7,554 nt of DNA from Oscillospiraceae bacterium (GCA_017400025.1 JAFQAF010000337.1:1-7554); one strand, 5' to 3'; counted from the first letter of the stretch, positions 1-6,229 are shown. A program made the numbers and translations. The notes: a model not told the origin generated them from the letters alone.

Positions 1-512
1 ATACAAAGAGCACCATGGACAAAGATTTCTGTTTCAATGCCACAGTTTTCTGTAATGAATTTTACCTGTTCAAAAGTGAGTTCCCTGGCAAGAATAACAC
101 GGGAATAACCCATTTCTTTAAGCTGCAGGGCACCTGCAAGATTGTGCACAGCCATCTGTGTGGAGCCGTGCAGGTCTATACCAGGTGCTGTTTCCTTTAT
201 GATTTTTGCCGCTGCCAGATCCTGTGCAATTATAGCGTCAACACCACAGGCTGCCACCTGTTTTACCGTTTCCCTGAATTCTTCCAGCTCGCGGTCATAG
301 AGAATGGTGTTGAGCGTTACATTAACCTTAACATTTCTGCCGTGGCAGAAAGACACAGCCTTTTTCAGTTCTTCAAAGCTGAAATTGGCAGCTGATGCCC
401 TGGCATTGAATGCCTGCACCCCAAGATAAACAGCATCACAGCCGCTGTAAACAGCTGCAATAAGGTTTTCCATACTGCCGGCAGGCGCAAGAACTTCTGT
501 TCTGTTAGTCAT
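1..512 (-). CDS. Peptidase U32 family protein, N-terminal 170 residues (cut by window edge)
   Basis: Reading leftward from the ATG at 512-510, the frame stays open to the window edge, giving 170 codons and no stop. The N-terminus has the U32 pattern LAPAGS-x-E-N-L-x-A-A-V (residues 8-21), then GCDAVYLG (24-31), F-N-A-R (35-38) and NFS (43-45). The last visible residues, EIFVHGALC (162-170), are the start of the U32 signature whose conserved Cys residues follow. U32 proteins were named as collagenase-like peptidases, but well-studied members (RlhA, TrhP) act in hydroxylation of rRNA or tRNA, so an RNA-modification role is at least as likely as proteolysis. The start is supported by AGAGAGG five bases upstream. 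The first 8 bp overlap the end of zapA, so the two genes are probably cotranscribed and translationally coupled. Total length and subfamily cannot be judged from this fragment. Confidence 0.9.
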   Translation of the reverse strand, partial: MTNRTEVLAPAGSMENLIAAVYSGCDAVYLGVQAFNARASAANFSFEELKKAVSFCHGRNVKVNVTLNTILYDRELEEFRETVKQVAACGVDAIIAQDLAAAKIIKETAPGIDLHGSTQMAVHNLAGALQLKEMGYSRVILARELTFEQVKFITENCGIETEIFVHGALC

Positions 513-858
513 TGTTACCTCTCTGATTTTTCAGGTACTGAATGTCAACTTTGAGTTTTTCCAGCTCCATTTTAACTTTTTCTGCTTCAAATCTTGCCCG
601 GTTTGCATCTTCCAGGTACTGTTTCACCTGCATGCGCATATTGTCTGCACCGCTGTTTGTTTTTTCCAGCTTGTCCAGATATGTGAGTGCGCATATTACA
701 GCAGCAGCTGTAACAGATGCGGAAGGACTTTTTTCCATAACTGCCCGTATGTCACTGTCGAGAGTGGCGGCAAGTTTGAGCACGTGTTCCTCGCTGTCCA
801 TAGAGTTGATAACATAGCTTGTACCGGCTATATTGAGTTTTATCTTATTCAAAGGCAT
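505..858 (-). CDS. zapA: Cell division protein ZapA
   Basis: This 117-residue protein matches the ZapA family, small FtsZ-binding proteins that bundle and stabilise the Z-ring at midcell. Residues 5-40 show the family pattern: IKLNIAG, then YVI, then SEEHVLKLAATLDSDI. A small-residue helix with TAAAVICALTYLDKL (50-64) follows. Residues about 72-113 are rich in Glu, Lys, Arg and Leu with no proline or glycine and should form the C-terminal coiled coil used for dimers and tetramers. It is longer than the roughly 85-residue Bacillus protein, as is common in clostridia. The start has a strong AGGGGG ribosome site about nine bases upstream. The gene is followed, with 8 bp overlap, by the U32 gene, a pairing I recall as common in clostridia. 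The link to division is family knowledge; nothing here shows a link to the U32 product's activity. Confidence 0.88.
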   Translation of the reverse strand: MPLNKIKLNIAGTSYVINSMDSEEHVLKLAATLDSDIRAVMEKSPSASVTAAAVICALTYLDKLEKTNSGADNMRMQVKQYLEDANRARFEAEKVKMELEKLKVDIQYLKNQRGNND

Positions 859-887
859 GACAATATCCCCCTAAAAATTATATGAAG

Positions 888-912
888 TATGGTAAAAAAC
901 ATATTTACCATA
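888..912. repeat. Perfect 9-bp inverted repeat in the zapA leader
   Basis: TATGGTAAA at 888-896 and TTTACCATA at 904-912 are perfect reverse complements separated by 7 bp. A third copy of the core lies at 922-927 (ACCATA on the + strand), 15 bp from the matching core at 907-912. For zapA the repeat falls roughly 10-35 bases after the predicted transcription start. It could be a protein-binding site or a weak RNA hairpin in the leader. No T-run follows on the zapA side, so it is not a normal terminator. I do not recognise the factor. Confidence 0.45.
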
Positions 913-927
913 AAATTATCCACCATA

Positions 928-956
928 ATAATACTATATATTTGCTTTTTAAGCAA
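928..956 (-). promoter_or_regulatory. Candidate sigma-A promoter for zapA-U32
   Basis: On the minus strand TTGCTT (956-951) is followed after exactly 17 bp by TATTAT (933-928). The -10 box matches the consensus at five of six positions; the -35 box matches only TTG. The -35 is half of the palindrome TTGCTTTTTAAGCAA (942-956), so the + strand carries an identical TTGCTT facing glgP (942-947), which sits 17 bp from TATTAA (965-970). Predicted start is near 921, leaving a leader of about 60 bases before zapA. Confidence 0.45.
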
Positions 957-986
957 CAAAATTATATTAAAAAAGAAAAAAAACAG

Positions 987-1015
987 TTGCAAGAAAGGAC
1001 ATTCATATATATAAT
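987..1015 (+). promoter_or_regulatory. Predicted glgP promoter P1
   Basis: TTGCAA (987-992) and a perfect TATAAT (1010-1015) are separated by the ideal 17 bp. Predicted start is near 1022, inside the left arm of the inverted repeat at 1020-1045. It would give a leader of about 88 bases before glgP. This is the best sigma-A match by -10 box in this spacer. Confidence 0.6.
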
Positions 1016-1019
1016 ATAG

Positions 1020-1045
1020 GAGTATGACTATTTTTTGTCATACTC
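1020..1045. promoter_or_regulatory. Candidate operator: 9-bp inverted repeat at the glgP start region
   Basis: GAGTATGAC (1020-1028) and GTCATACTC (1037-1045) are perfect reverse complements with an 8-bp AT spacer. The left arm covers the predicted P1 start, and the right arm overlaps the -35 box of P2. That placement fits a repressor site acting on both. As RNA from P1 it could also fold as a 9-bp hairpin at the very 5' end. The bases after it are not a T-run, so a terminator is unlikely. The sequence does not match CcpA, Rex or GlnR consensus sites that I know. Confidence 0.5.
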
Positions 1046-1063
1046 ATCATAGTTATTTATAGT
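1035..1063 (+). promoter_or_regulatory. Predicted glgP promoter P2
   Basis: TTGTCA (1035-1040, five of six consensus positions) and TATAGT (1058-1063, five of six) are separated by 17 bp. Predicted start is near 1070, giving a leader of about 40 bases. P2 lies entirely downstream of P1, and its -35 box shares four bases (1037-1040) with the right arm of the inverted repeat at 1020-1045. Confidence 0.5.
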
Positions 1064-1109
1064 TTATATTATAATACTAAAAATTTTTCAGAAAGGAAAA
1101 CTTTATAAC

Positions 1110-3518
1110 ATGCACTATAAAATTACTGCGAAAGAATTTGAAAGCATGATAGTGGACACACTTCTGCACGAATTCTCAACAGATGCTGAAAATGCTACTT
1201 ATGAAGATATTTATAAAGCAGCAGCACTGAACGTAAGAAAGCTTATGAGCCATCAGCAGAAACAGTTTATGGCCAAAGCAAACGGCAGCGGTGCTAAACA
1301 GATTTACTACCTTTGTATTGAATTCCTGATGGGCCGCAGTCTTAAAACAAACCTGTTCAACATGGGTCTGGACAAAGTTGCATCAGAAGCTTTCAAAAAC
1401 CTGGGTGTAAACGAAGATATCGTTTATGAATGTGAACCGGACGCAGGTCTGGGCAATGGCGGTCTGGGCCGTCTGGCAGCATGCTACCTTGACGGTATTG
1501 CTGCAGACAGCTATGCAGGCGGCGGTTACTCCATCCTGTACGAATACGGTATTTTCAAACAGAAAATCGTAAACGGCTGGCAGCAGGAAGAACCTGACAA
1601 CTGGCTGCCTGGCGGCCAGGTATGGCTGAAAGCCCACCCAAGCCAGGCTGTGGAAGTACGCTTCGGCGGCAGAGTTGAAGACAGATGGTTTGACAACTAC
1701 CACCACACAATCCACAAGGATTATACAAGTGTTCTGGCTGTACCACACGATATGTATGTATCCGGTTACGGCAGCGAAGCAGTTTCCAAACTGAGACTCT
1801 GGCAGGCAAAGAGCCCAACAATCGACATGGAAAGCTTCAACAGAGGCGACTATCTTGCTGCTATCAAATCCGGCAGCGACGCAGAACTTATCTCCAAAGT
1901 TCTCTACCCTAACGACAACCACCTTGAAGGTAAAATCCTCCGTCTGAAACAGCAGTATTTCCTGTGCTGTGCATCTGTAAACGATATCGTTAACATGCAC
2001 ATGGCAAAATACGGCTCCCTGGATAACCTGGCAGACAAAGTGGCCATCCACATCAACGATACTCATCCTACACTGGCTATTCCGGAACTGATGAGAATTC
2101 TGCTTGATGACTGTGGCTTAAGCTGGGAAAAATCCTTTGACATAGTGAAAAACACATTTGCTTACACAAACCACACTGTTCTTCCTGAAGCTCTGGAAAA
2201 ATGGAACGTAAGCATGTTCAAGGAAACACTGCCAAGAATCTATGAAATCATTGAAGAAATGAACAGAAGAGCAAGAGCAGAAATGTTTGAAGCATTCCCT
2301 GGCGACATAGGCAAAGTGGATTACATGAGCCTTATCGCAAACGGCGAAGTAAGAACAGCCAACATCTGCTGCTATGTATGTCATTCTATCAACGGCGTTT
2401 CCGCACTGCACAGTGAAATCATCAAGGAAACAGTTTTCAATGACTTTTTCCTCTTCACACCTGAAAAATTCAAAAACGTTACAAACGGTATTGCATACCG
2501 CCGCTGGCTGATGCAGTCCAACCCACGTCTGTGCAAACTGCTGGACGAAAAAATCGGCGAAGGCTACAAGAGAGATGCATATCAGCTGAAAGCACTGGAA
2601 AAATTTGTTAACGACGATGCAACAGTAAAAGCAATACTGGACATCAAACATGCAAACAAAGTGGAATTTGCTGCCCATCTGAAAGCCCTTACAGGCGAAG
2701 TTATCAACCCTGACTCTATCTTTGACGTACAGGTAAAACGTCTGCATGAATACAAACGCCAGCATCTGAACGCTCTGAACATACTGGCTGAATACCAGTT
2801 TATCAAAGCCCATCCGAGTGCTCCGTTCACACCAAAAACATATATCTTCGGTGCAAAAGCTGCTTCCGGTTACTATATGGCAAAACAGATTATCCGCCTG
2901 ATTCACGCAATCAAACATCTGGTTGAAATCGACCCTGTTACAAAGGATAAACTGCACATTGTATACCTGGAAAACTACTCTGTATCCACATCAGAAAGAC
3001 TGATGCCTGCTTCTGAAGTAAGCCAGCAGATTTCTATGGCCGGTAAAGAAGCTTCCGGTACAGGCAACATGAAGTTTATGGTCAACGGTGCTGTTACAAT
3101 GGGCACATATGACGGCGCAAACATCGAAATCAAAGAATGCTGCGGTGCAGAAAACTTCCTTCAGTTCGGTATGCTGCCTGAAGAAACAAAAGCCCTTTCC
3201 GCTGAAGGTTACAACCCTAAAAAGTACATTGCAAGAAGCAAAGTTCTGCAGGATGTACTGCATATGCTGGAAGGTGGCATTGAAGGCAACTACTTCAATG
3301 AAATCGTTGACAATCTGTTCAACAGCGACCCATTCATGGTTTGTGCTGACTTTGATTCTTACCGCAACGCTCAGATTGAGCTGCAGAGAATCTACAGCGA
3401 CAGAATGCGCTGGGGCCGTATGAGCCTGATGAATATAGCAAATGCCGGTATGTTCTCCGCAGACAGAGCTATCGAAGACTATGCAACAAATATCTGGAAC
3501 CTGCAGAAAGTTAAATAA
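1110..3518 (+). CDS. glgP: Glycogen/starch/alpha-glucan phosphorylase (GT35)
   Basis: This 802-residue protein has the normal bacterial length. It should use phosphate to release glucose-1-phosphate from non-reducing ends of alpha-1,4-glucans, with pyridoxal phosphate as cofactor, in the cytoplasm. Landmarks in order: GLGNGGLGRLAACYLD (113-128), HINDTHPTLAIPELMRIL (314-331), AYTNHTVLPEALEKW, the FKNVTNGIAYRRWL stretch, VKRLHEYKRQH (starting at Val542, with the phosphate- and cofactor-site residues Lys543, Arg544 and Lys549), and EASGTGNMKF (647-656), whose Lys655 is the expected Schiff-base lysine. No frameshift or missing key residue was seen. The ATG follows AAAGG by about 13 bases, slightly long but the only good start. 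Two promoters and an inverted repeat lie upstream. The GH13 gene follows after 2 bp, so the pair is an alpha-glucan degradation operon. Whether the true substrate is stored glycogen or imported maltodextrin cannot be told; no glycogen synthesis gene is in view. Confidence 0.96.
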   Translation: MHYKITAKEFESMIVDTLLHEFSTDAENATYEDIYKAAALNVRKLMSHQQKQFMAKANGSGAKQIYYLCIEFLMGRSLKTNLFNMGLDKVASEAFKNLGVNEDIVYECEPDAGLGNGGLGRLAACYLDGIAADSYAGGGYSILYEYGIFKQKIVNGWQQEEPDNWLPGGQVWLKAHPSQAVEVRFGGRVEDRWFDNYHHTIHKDYTSVLAVPHDMYVSGYGSEAVSKLRLWQAKSPTIDMESFNRGDYLAAIKSGSDAELISKVLYPNDNHLEGKILRLKQQYFLCCASVNDIVNMHMAKYGSLDNLADKVAIHINDTHPTLAIPELMRILLDDCGLSWEKSFDIVKNTFAYTNHTVLPEALEKWNVSMFKETLPRIYEIIEEMNRRARAEMFEAFPGDIGKVDYMSLIANGEVRTANICCYVCHSINGVSALHSEIIKETVFNDFFLFTPEKFKNVTNGIAYRRWLMQSNPRLCKLLDEKIGEGYKRDAYQLKALEKFVNDDATVKAILDIKHANKVEFAAHLKALTGEVINPDSIFDVQVKRLHEYKRQHLNALNILAEYQFIKAHPSAPFTPKTYIFGAKAASGYYMAKQIIRLIHAIKHLVEIDPVTKDKLHIVYLENYSVSTSERLMPASEVSQQISMAGKEASGTGNMKFMVNGAVTMGTYDGANIEIKECCGAENFLQFGMLPEETKALSAEGYNPKKYIARSKVLQDVLHMLEGGIEGNYFNEIVDNLFNSDPFMVCADFDSYRNAQIELQRIYSDRMRWGRMSLMNIANAGMFSADRAIEDYATNIWNLQKVK

Positions 3519-3520
3519 TA

Positions 3521-5320
3521 ATGTACCATTTCAACAGCAGAAATGATTTTTTCAAGAAACCTTTTGGAGCTGTAAAGCAGAACGAAACAGTTTTCTTTAC
3601 AGTAACCAGCGATATCGAATCTACTCCGCCATTCCTCTGTGTAAAAAAGGATGGCGGGTATGAACATCGAATCCATATGGACCGCACTGTTACTGCTGAC
3701 GGTCAGTACCAGTTCACTGCCAAATATAAATTTGATGATGTAGGCCTTTATTTCTACTGCTTCAGATTTTATAACGGCAGACTGGGGCTGTTCAACGCCG
3801 GAAAAGGCTACAGCTATATGACTGACGGCGGCCCGTGGTTTATGCAGACAGTATACAGCAAGGATTTTTCCACACCGGATAAATTCAAAGGCGGTGTACT
3901 GTATCAGATTTTCCCCGACAGATTCTATGAAAGCAGGCCAAAAGAGCACCGGGCTTTCCTGGACAGGGTATACCGTACAGACAAGGACGGTCTTCCTTTC
4001 TACAGACACGGAATGGGTGAAAAACAGCGGATAAATACCGACTATTTCGGCGGTGACCTTCAGGGTATTATCCGTAAACTGGACCATCTGAAAGGTCTGG
4101 GTGTAACCTGCATTTACCTCAACCCTATTTTTGAGGCACATGCAAACCACCGCTACAATACAGCCGACTATATGAAAATAGACCCTGACCTGGGCACTAT
4201 GGAAGATTTTACACAGCTGTGTGACGCCTGCCATAAACGCGGCATCAGCGTTATACTTGACGGTGTTTTCAGCCATACCGGCAGTGACAGTATCTATTTC
4301 AATATGGAAGGCCGATATGGAAAAGGCGGTGCATACAATGACCCAAAAAGCCCGTATCGTCCATGGTATGACTTCAATAAGAAATACAGCAACGGCTACC
4401 GCTGCTGGTGGGACTTCCCTACCCTGCCGGATGTAAATGAACTGAACAAAGATTACCTGAACTACATCTGTGGTGACAACGGTGTAATCAATTTCTGGCT
4501 GAAAAGCGGTGCTGACGGTTTCCGTCTGGACGTTGCTGATGAACTGCCGGACGAATTTATTGAAGCTGTACGCAAGGCCGTGAAAAAATGCGGTAAAAAC
4601 AAACTGCTTATCGGTGAAGTATGGGAAGATGCCGTAACCAAAATAAGTTACGATAAAAGAAGAACCTATCTGCTGGGTAAAGGTCTGGACAGCACTATGA
4701 ACTATCCGTTCAGAACTGCTACTCTGGACTTTATCAAAAACGGCAATGGTGAAAAATTCTGCGAAAGCATTTTCTCAATTTATGAAAACTACCCTAAAGA
4801 AGCCCTGGACAATGCGTGGAACAGTCTGTCCACACATGATACTCCCCGCGCCATAACTTACCTTAAAGGTGTAAATCCTGAAGGTTCTGACAGAATATGG
4901 CAGGCCACGCAGAAGGTTGACGGCGATGACTACAAGGAAGCCAGCAAAATGGTGGTGTGTGCCTATGCACTGCTGTTTGGTCTTCCGGGTATCCCCTGTA
5001 TCTATTACGGTGATGAAATAGGCATGCAGGGCTACAGAGATCCTTTCAACCGCGGCTATTACAAATGGTGGGACCAGGATGAATACATCCTTAAAAATAT
5101 CCGCTGGCTTTCAAAATTCAGAAAAAGCCACAGCGAATATAAAGAAGGCGGTATTTACTTTATCCACACCAGCTGGAACACAGTGGCATTTGTAAGATAT
5201 GAGCACGGCAAGGAAGTTCTGACAGCAGTAAACAGAGGCAATTCATCAGAAAGCTTTGTTTACAGGGACAAGGAATATGTTGTTGCTGCAATGAATTATA
5301 TCAATGCTGTAATTGAATAA
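3521..5320 (+). CDS. Cytoplasmic GH13 alpha-glucan hydrolase (neopullulanase/cyclomaltodextrinase-like)
   Basis: The protein has 599 residues. Residues about 1-120 are a beta-rich N-terminal domain like that of neopullulanases and cyclomaltodextrinases, then a GH13 barrel, then a short C-terminal beta domain. Catalytic regions are intact: YLNPIFEAHANHRYNTADY before the active site, DGVFSH (247-252), LPDVN (302-306), RLDVADE with nucleophile Asp337, GEVWED with acid/base Glu366, and HDTPR with Asp440. There is no signal peptide, so it acts inside the cell, on alpha-1,4 and perhaps alpha-1,6 bonds of dextrins. Its ATG lies 2 bp after the glgP stop and has no strong ribosome site, only GAAAG about ten bases upstream inside glgP, so translational coupling is likely. 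Working after phosphorylase it could hydrolyse the branched limit dextrins that GlgP leaves. The exact specificity cannot be read from sequence, so no gene symbol is given. Confidence 0.92.
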   Translation: MYHFNSRNDFFKKPFGAVKQNETVFFTVTSDIESTPPFLCVKKDGGYEHRIHMDRTVTADGQYQFTAKYKFDDVGLYFYCFRFYNGRLGLFNAGKGYSYMTDGGPWFMQTVYSKDFSTPDKFKGGVLYQIFPDRFYESRPKEHRAFLDRVYRTDKDGLPFYRHGMGEKQRINTDYFGGDLQGIIRKLDHLKGLGVTCIYLNPIFEAHANHRYNTADYMKIDPDLGTMEDFTQLCDACHKRGISVILDGVFSHTGSDSIYFNMEGRYGKGGAYNDPKSPYRPWYDFNKKYSNGYRCWWDFPTLPDVNELNKDYLNYICGDNGVINFWLKSGADGFRLDVADELPDEFIEAVRKAVKKCGKNKLLIGEVWEDAVTKISYDKRRTYLLGKGLDSTMNYPFRTATLDFIKNGNGEKFCESIFSIYENYPKEALDNAWNSLSTHDTPRAITYLKGVNPEGSDRIWQATQKVDGDDYKEASKMVVCAYALLFGLPGIPCIYYGDEIGMQGYRDPFNRGYYKWWDQDEYILKNIRWLSKFRKSHSEYKEGGIYFIHTSWNTVAFVRYEHGKEVLTAVNRGNSSESFVYRDKEYVVAAMNYINAVIE

Positions 5321-5334
5321 TTGTATATTTAAAT

Positions 5335-5366
5335 AAAAGCGAATGGAAATATCCATTCGCTTTTTT
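5335..5366. terminator. Bidirectional rho-independent terminator between convergent genes
   Basis: AAAAGCGAATGGA (5335-5347) pairs perfectly with TCCATTCGCTTTT (5352-5364): a 13-bp stem with a 4-base loop. On the + strand the T-run covers 5361-5366, ending the glgP-GH13 transcript. On the minus strand the left-arm A-run gives TTTTATTT, ending the M15 transcript. The stop codon of the M15 gene (5365-5367) directly abuts the hairpin, so no sequence is spare between the two transcription units. Confidence 0.9.
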
Positions 5367-6048
5367 AGTTTACTGTTGTGGAGGACGGGCCGTTGTTGTG
5401 CACAAGGGTGGTAATCTGTGTCCAGGTGTTACAGCCGCATACTCCGTCACGGGCAAGACCGTAATCACCCTGGAAATTGTACACCGCCCTCTCTGTTGCG
5501 CCTCCGTAAATCCCGTCCAGACCGGCAGTGGCATAGCCCAGTGTGTTGAGGCAATCCTGCAACACAAGTACATATACCCCTCTGCTTCCTCTGTACAGTG
5601 TGTTGTAGCCCCGTGTCCCACCGCAGGCACCTCTGCCATAGCGGCGGTCAAAGTGAACCCAGGTGGGAGTAAGATTCCGGGGTTCCACATAGCCCCAGAC
5701 GCCAAGATCCGAAGCTATGTTCCTTATCCTGCCCCTTTGGGCATTTGTAAGGCTCTGGCCTACATCAAAGGAAACCCCTGCATAATGCTGGCTGGTCCTG
5801 CCGTGGCCACCTTCCCATATTCTTTTGAAAGCATATCCGAATGGTATGGGATTTCCATAGGACTGGCGGGTGGCGTTCCAGGCTTCCATAGCCTGTCTGG
5901 TTGTCCACAGCGTTGGGCTGTCCGACGAACCGCGGAATTCCCTTACCCTCATAGTATTGTTCCATACATAAGGCATGCTTTCATTTTCACCTCTCCAGAA
6001 AACTTCCAGATTCTGTGTGCTGGTATTATATACTATAATTTTTGCCAT
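5365..6048 (-). CDS. M15-type peptidase with C-terminal peptidoglycan-binding domain
   Basis: This 227-residue protein has two parts. Residues about 50-136 carry the zinc-site pattern of M15 D-Ala-D-Ala peptidases: SQHYAGVSFDVG, where His88 and Asp95 fit the S-x-H-x-x-G-x-x-x-D motif, and WVHFD with His132 as the likely third ligand. Residues about 154-216 match the PG_binding_1 repeat: G-V-x-V-L-V-L-Q-D at the start, GYATAGLDGIYGGATERAV in the middle, then FQ, GLARDG and NTW. The first 45 residues (VYNTSTQNLEVFWRG and so on) form a leader typical of related clostridial proteins and contain no signal peptide or membrane helix. The product would bind and trim peptide stems of peptidoglycan, but how it reaches the wall is unclear; a spore, lysis or non-classical export role are all possible. 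The ATG has GAAGGTGA seven bases upstream. Codon use is less biased than in glgP and pgk, consistent with low expression. The gene stands alone. Confidence 0.82.
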   Translation of the reverse strand: MAKIIVYNTSTQNLEVFWRGENESMPYVWNNTMRVREFRGSSDSPTLWTTRQAMEAWNATRQSYGNPIPFGYAFKRIWEGGHGRTSQHYAGVSFDVGQSLTNAQRGRIRNIASDLGVWGYVEPRNLTPTWVHFDRRYGRGACGGTRGYNTLYRGSRGVYVLVLQDCLNTLGYATAGLDGIYGGATERAVYNFQGDYGLARDGVCGCNTWTQITTLVHNNGPSSTTVN

Positions 6049-6052
6049 TCTG

Positions 6053-6123
6053 TCACCTTCTTTCTTTATAAAAGCCTGCCCAGCACAGGCCTGCAGTAAT
6101 TATATTCAGCAGCCTCTCCTCCT
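6053..6123 (-). other. Orphan AGGAGG site and possible 19-codon leader frame before the M15 gene
   Basis: A perfect AGGAGG lies at 6123-6118 on the minus strand, about 70 bases before the M15 start, with no ATG, GTG or TTG in range. Five bases on, CTG at 6112-6110 opens a frame of 19 codons (LLNIITAG, then LCWAGFYKERR) that ends in TGA at 6055-6053, inside the ribosome site of the M15 gene. A leader peptide starting at CTG would be unusual, so this may be chance. No homology can be claimed. Confidence 0.15.
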
Positions 6124-6170
6124 GTGATTGAACCGGGAAATGAAACAAAATTGAATAATCGCCCTTTTGT

Positions 6171-6188
6171 TTGTTAAATGATTAACAA
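6171..6188. promoter_or_regulatory. Rex-type redox operator
   Basis: TTGTTAA (6171-6177) and TTAACAA (6182-6188) are a perfect inverted repeat with a 4-bp spacer. This equals the clostridial Rex consensus TTGTTAA-N4-TTAACAA at every defined base. Rex is a repressor that leaves DNA when NADH is high relative to NAD+, and glycolytic genes are among its reported targets. The site is about 57 bp upstream of the -35 box of the main pgk promoter. It also contains a weak -10 match for a rightward promoter (TTGAAT 6151-6156, 17 bp, TTAAAT 6174-6179) and touches a TATAAT facing the M15 gene (6193-6188, minus strand, no clear -35). The motif match is seen directly; which gene it controls is inferred. 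Confidence 0.7.
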
Positions 6189-6213
6189 TTATATACAAAT
6201 ATTTCTGTACAAA

Positions 6214-6229
6214 TTGTAATGTATTACAA
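6214..6229. promoter_or_regulatory. Second palindrome in the pgk-M15 spacer
   Basis: TTGTAAT (6214-6220) and ATTACAA (6223-6229) are perfect reverse complements with a 2-bp centre. The palindrome ends 15 bp before the -35 box of the pgk promoter, a position suited to an activator or an upstream repressor. Its arms and spacing differ from the Rex-type site 25 bp to the left, so it is probably for another factor, which I do not recognise. Chance in this AT-rich spacer is possible. Confidence 0.4.

Noticed and set aside
1083..1097. A CodY-like stretch, ATTTTTCAGAAAGG, before glgP.
   Set aside because: It matches only the centre of the CodY consensus, and the right part is simply the ribosome site; AT-rich leaders yield such matches by chance.
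1383..2957. Long minus-strand open frames inside glgP (1383-2066 and 2118-2957).
   Set aside because: Their translations are rich in Phe, Cys and Val, as expected from reading biased codons backward, and they have no motif or ribosome site.
3479..4276. A 265-codon minus-strand open frame across the glgP-GH13 junction.
   Set aside because: It is a shadow of two intact genes whose catalytic motifs lie on the other strand.
6074..6094. GCCTGC direct repeats and a 5-bp inverted repeat before the M15 gene.
   Set aside because: The arms are short and imperfect, and I see no riboswitch or terminator layout around them.
5398..6099. A 233-codon open frame on the + strand opposite the M15 gene.
   Set aside because: It overlaps the well-supported M15/PG-binding gene almost fully, shows no family motif and would begin beyond the shared terminator without a ribosome site.
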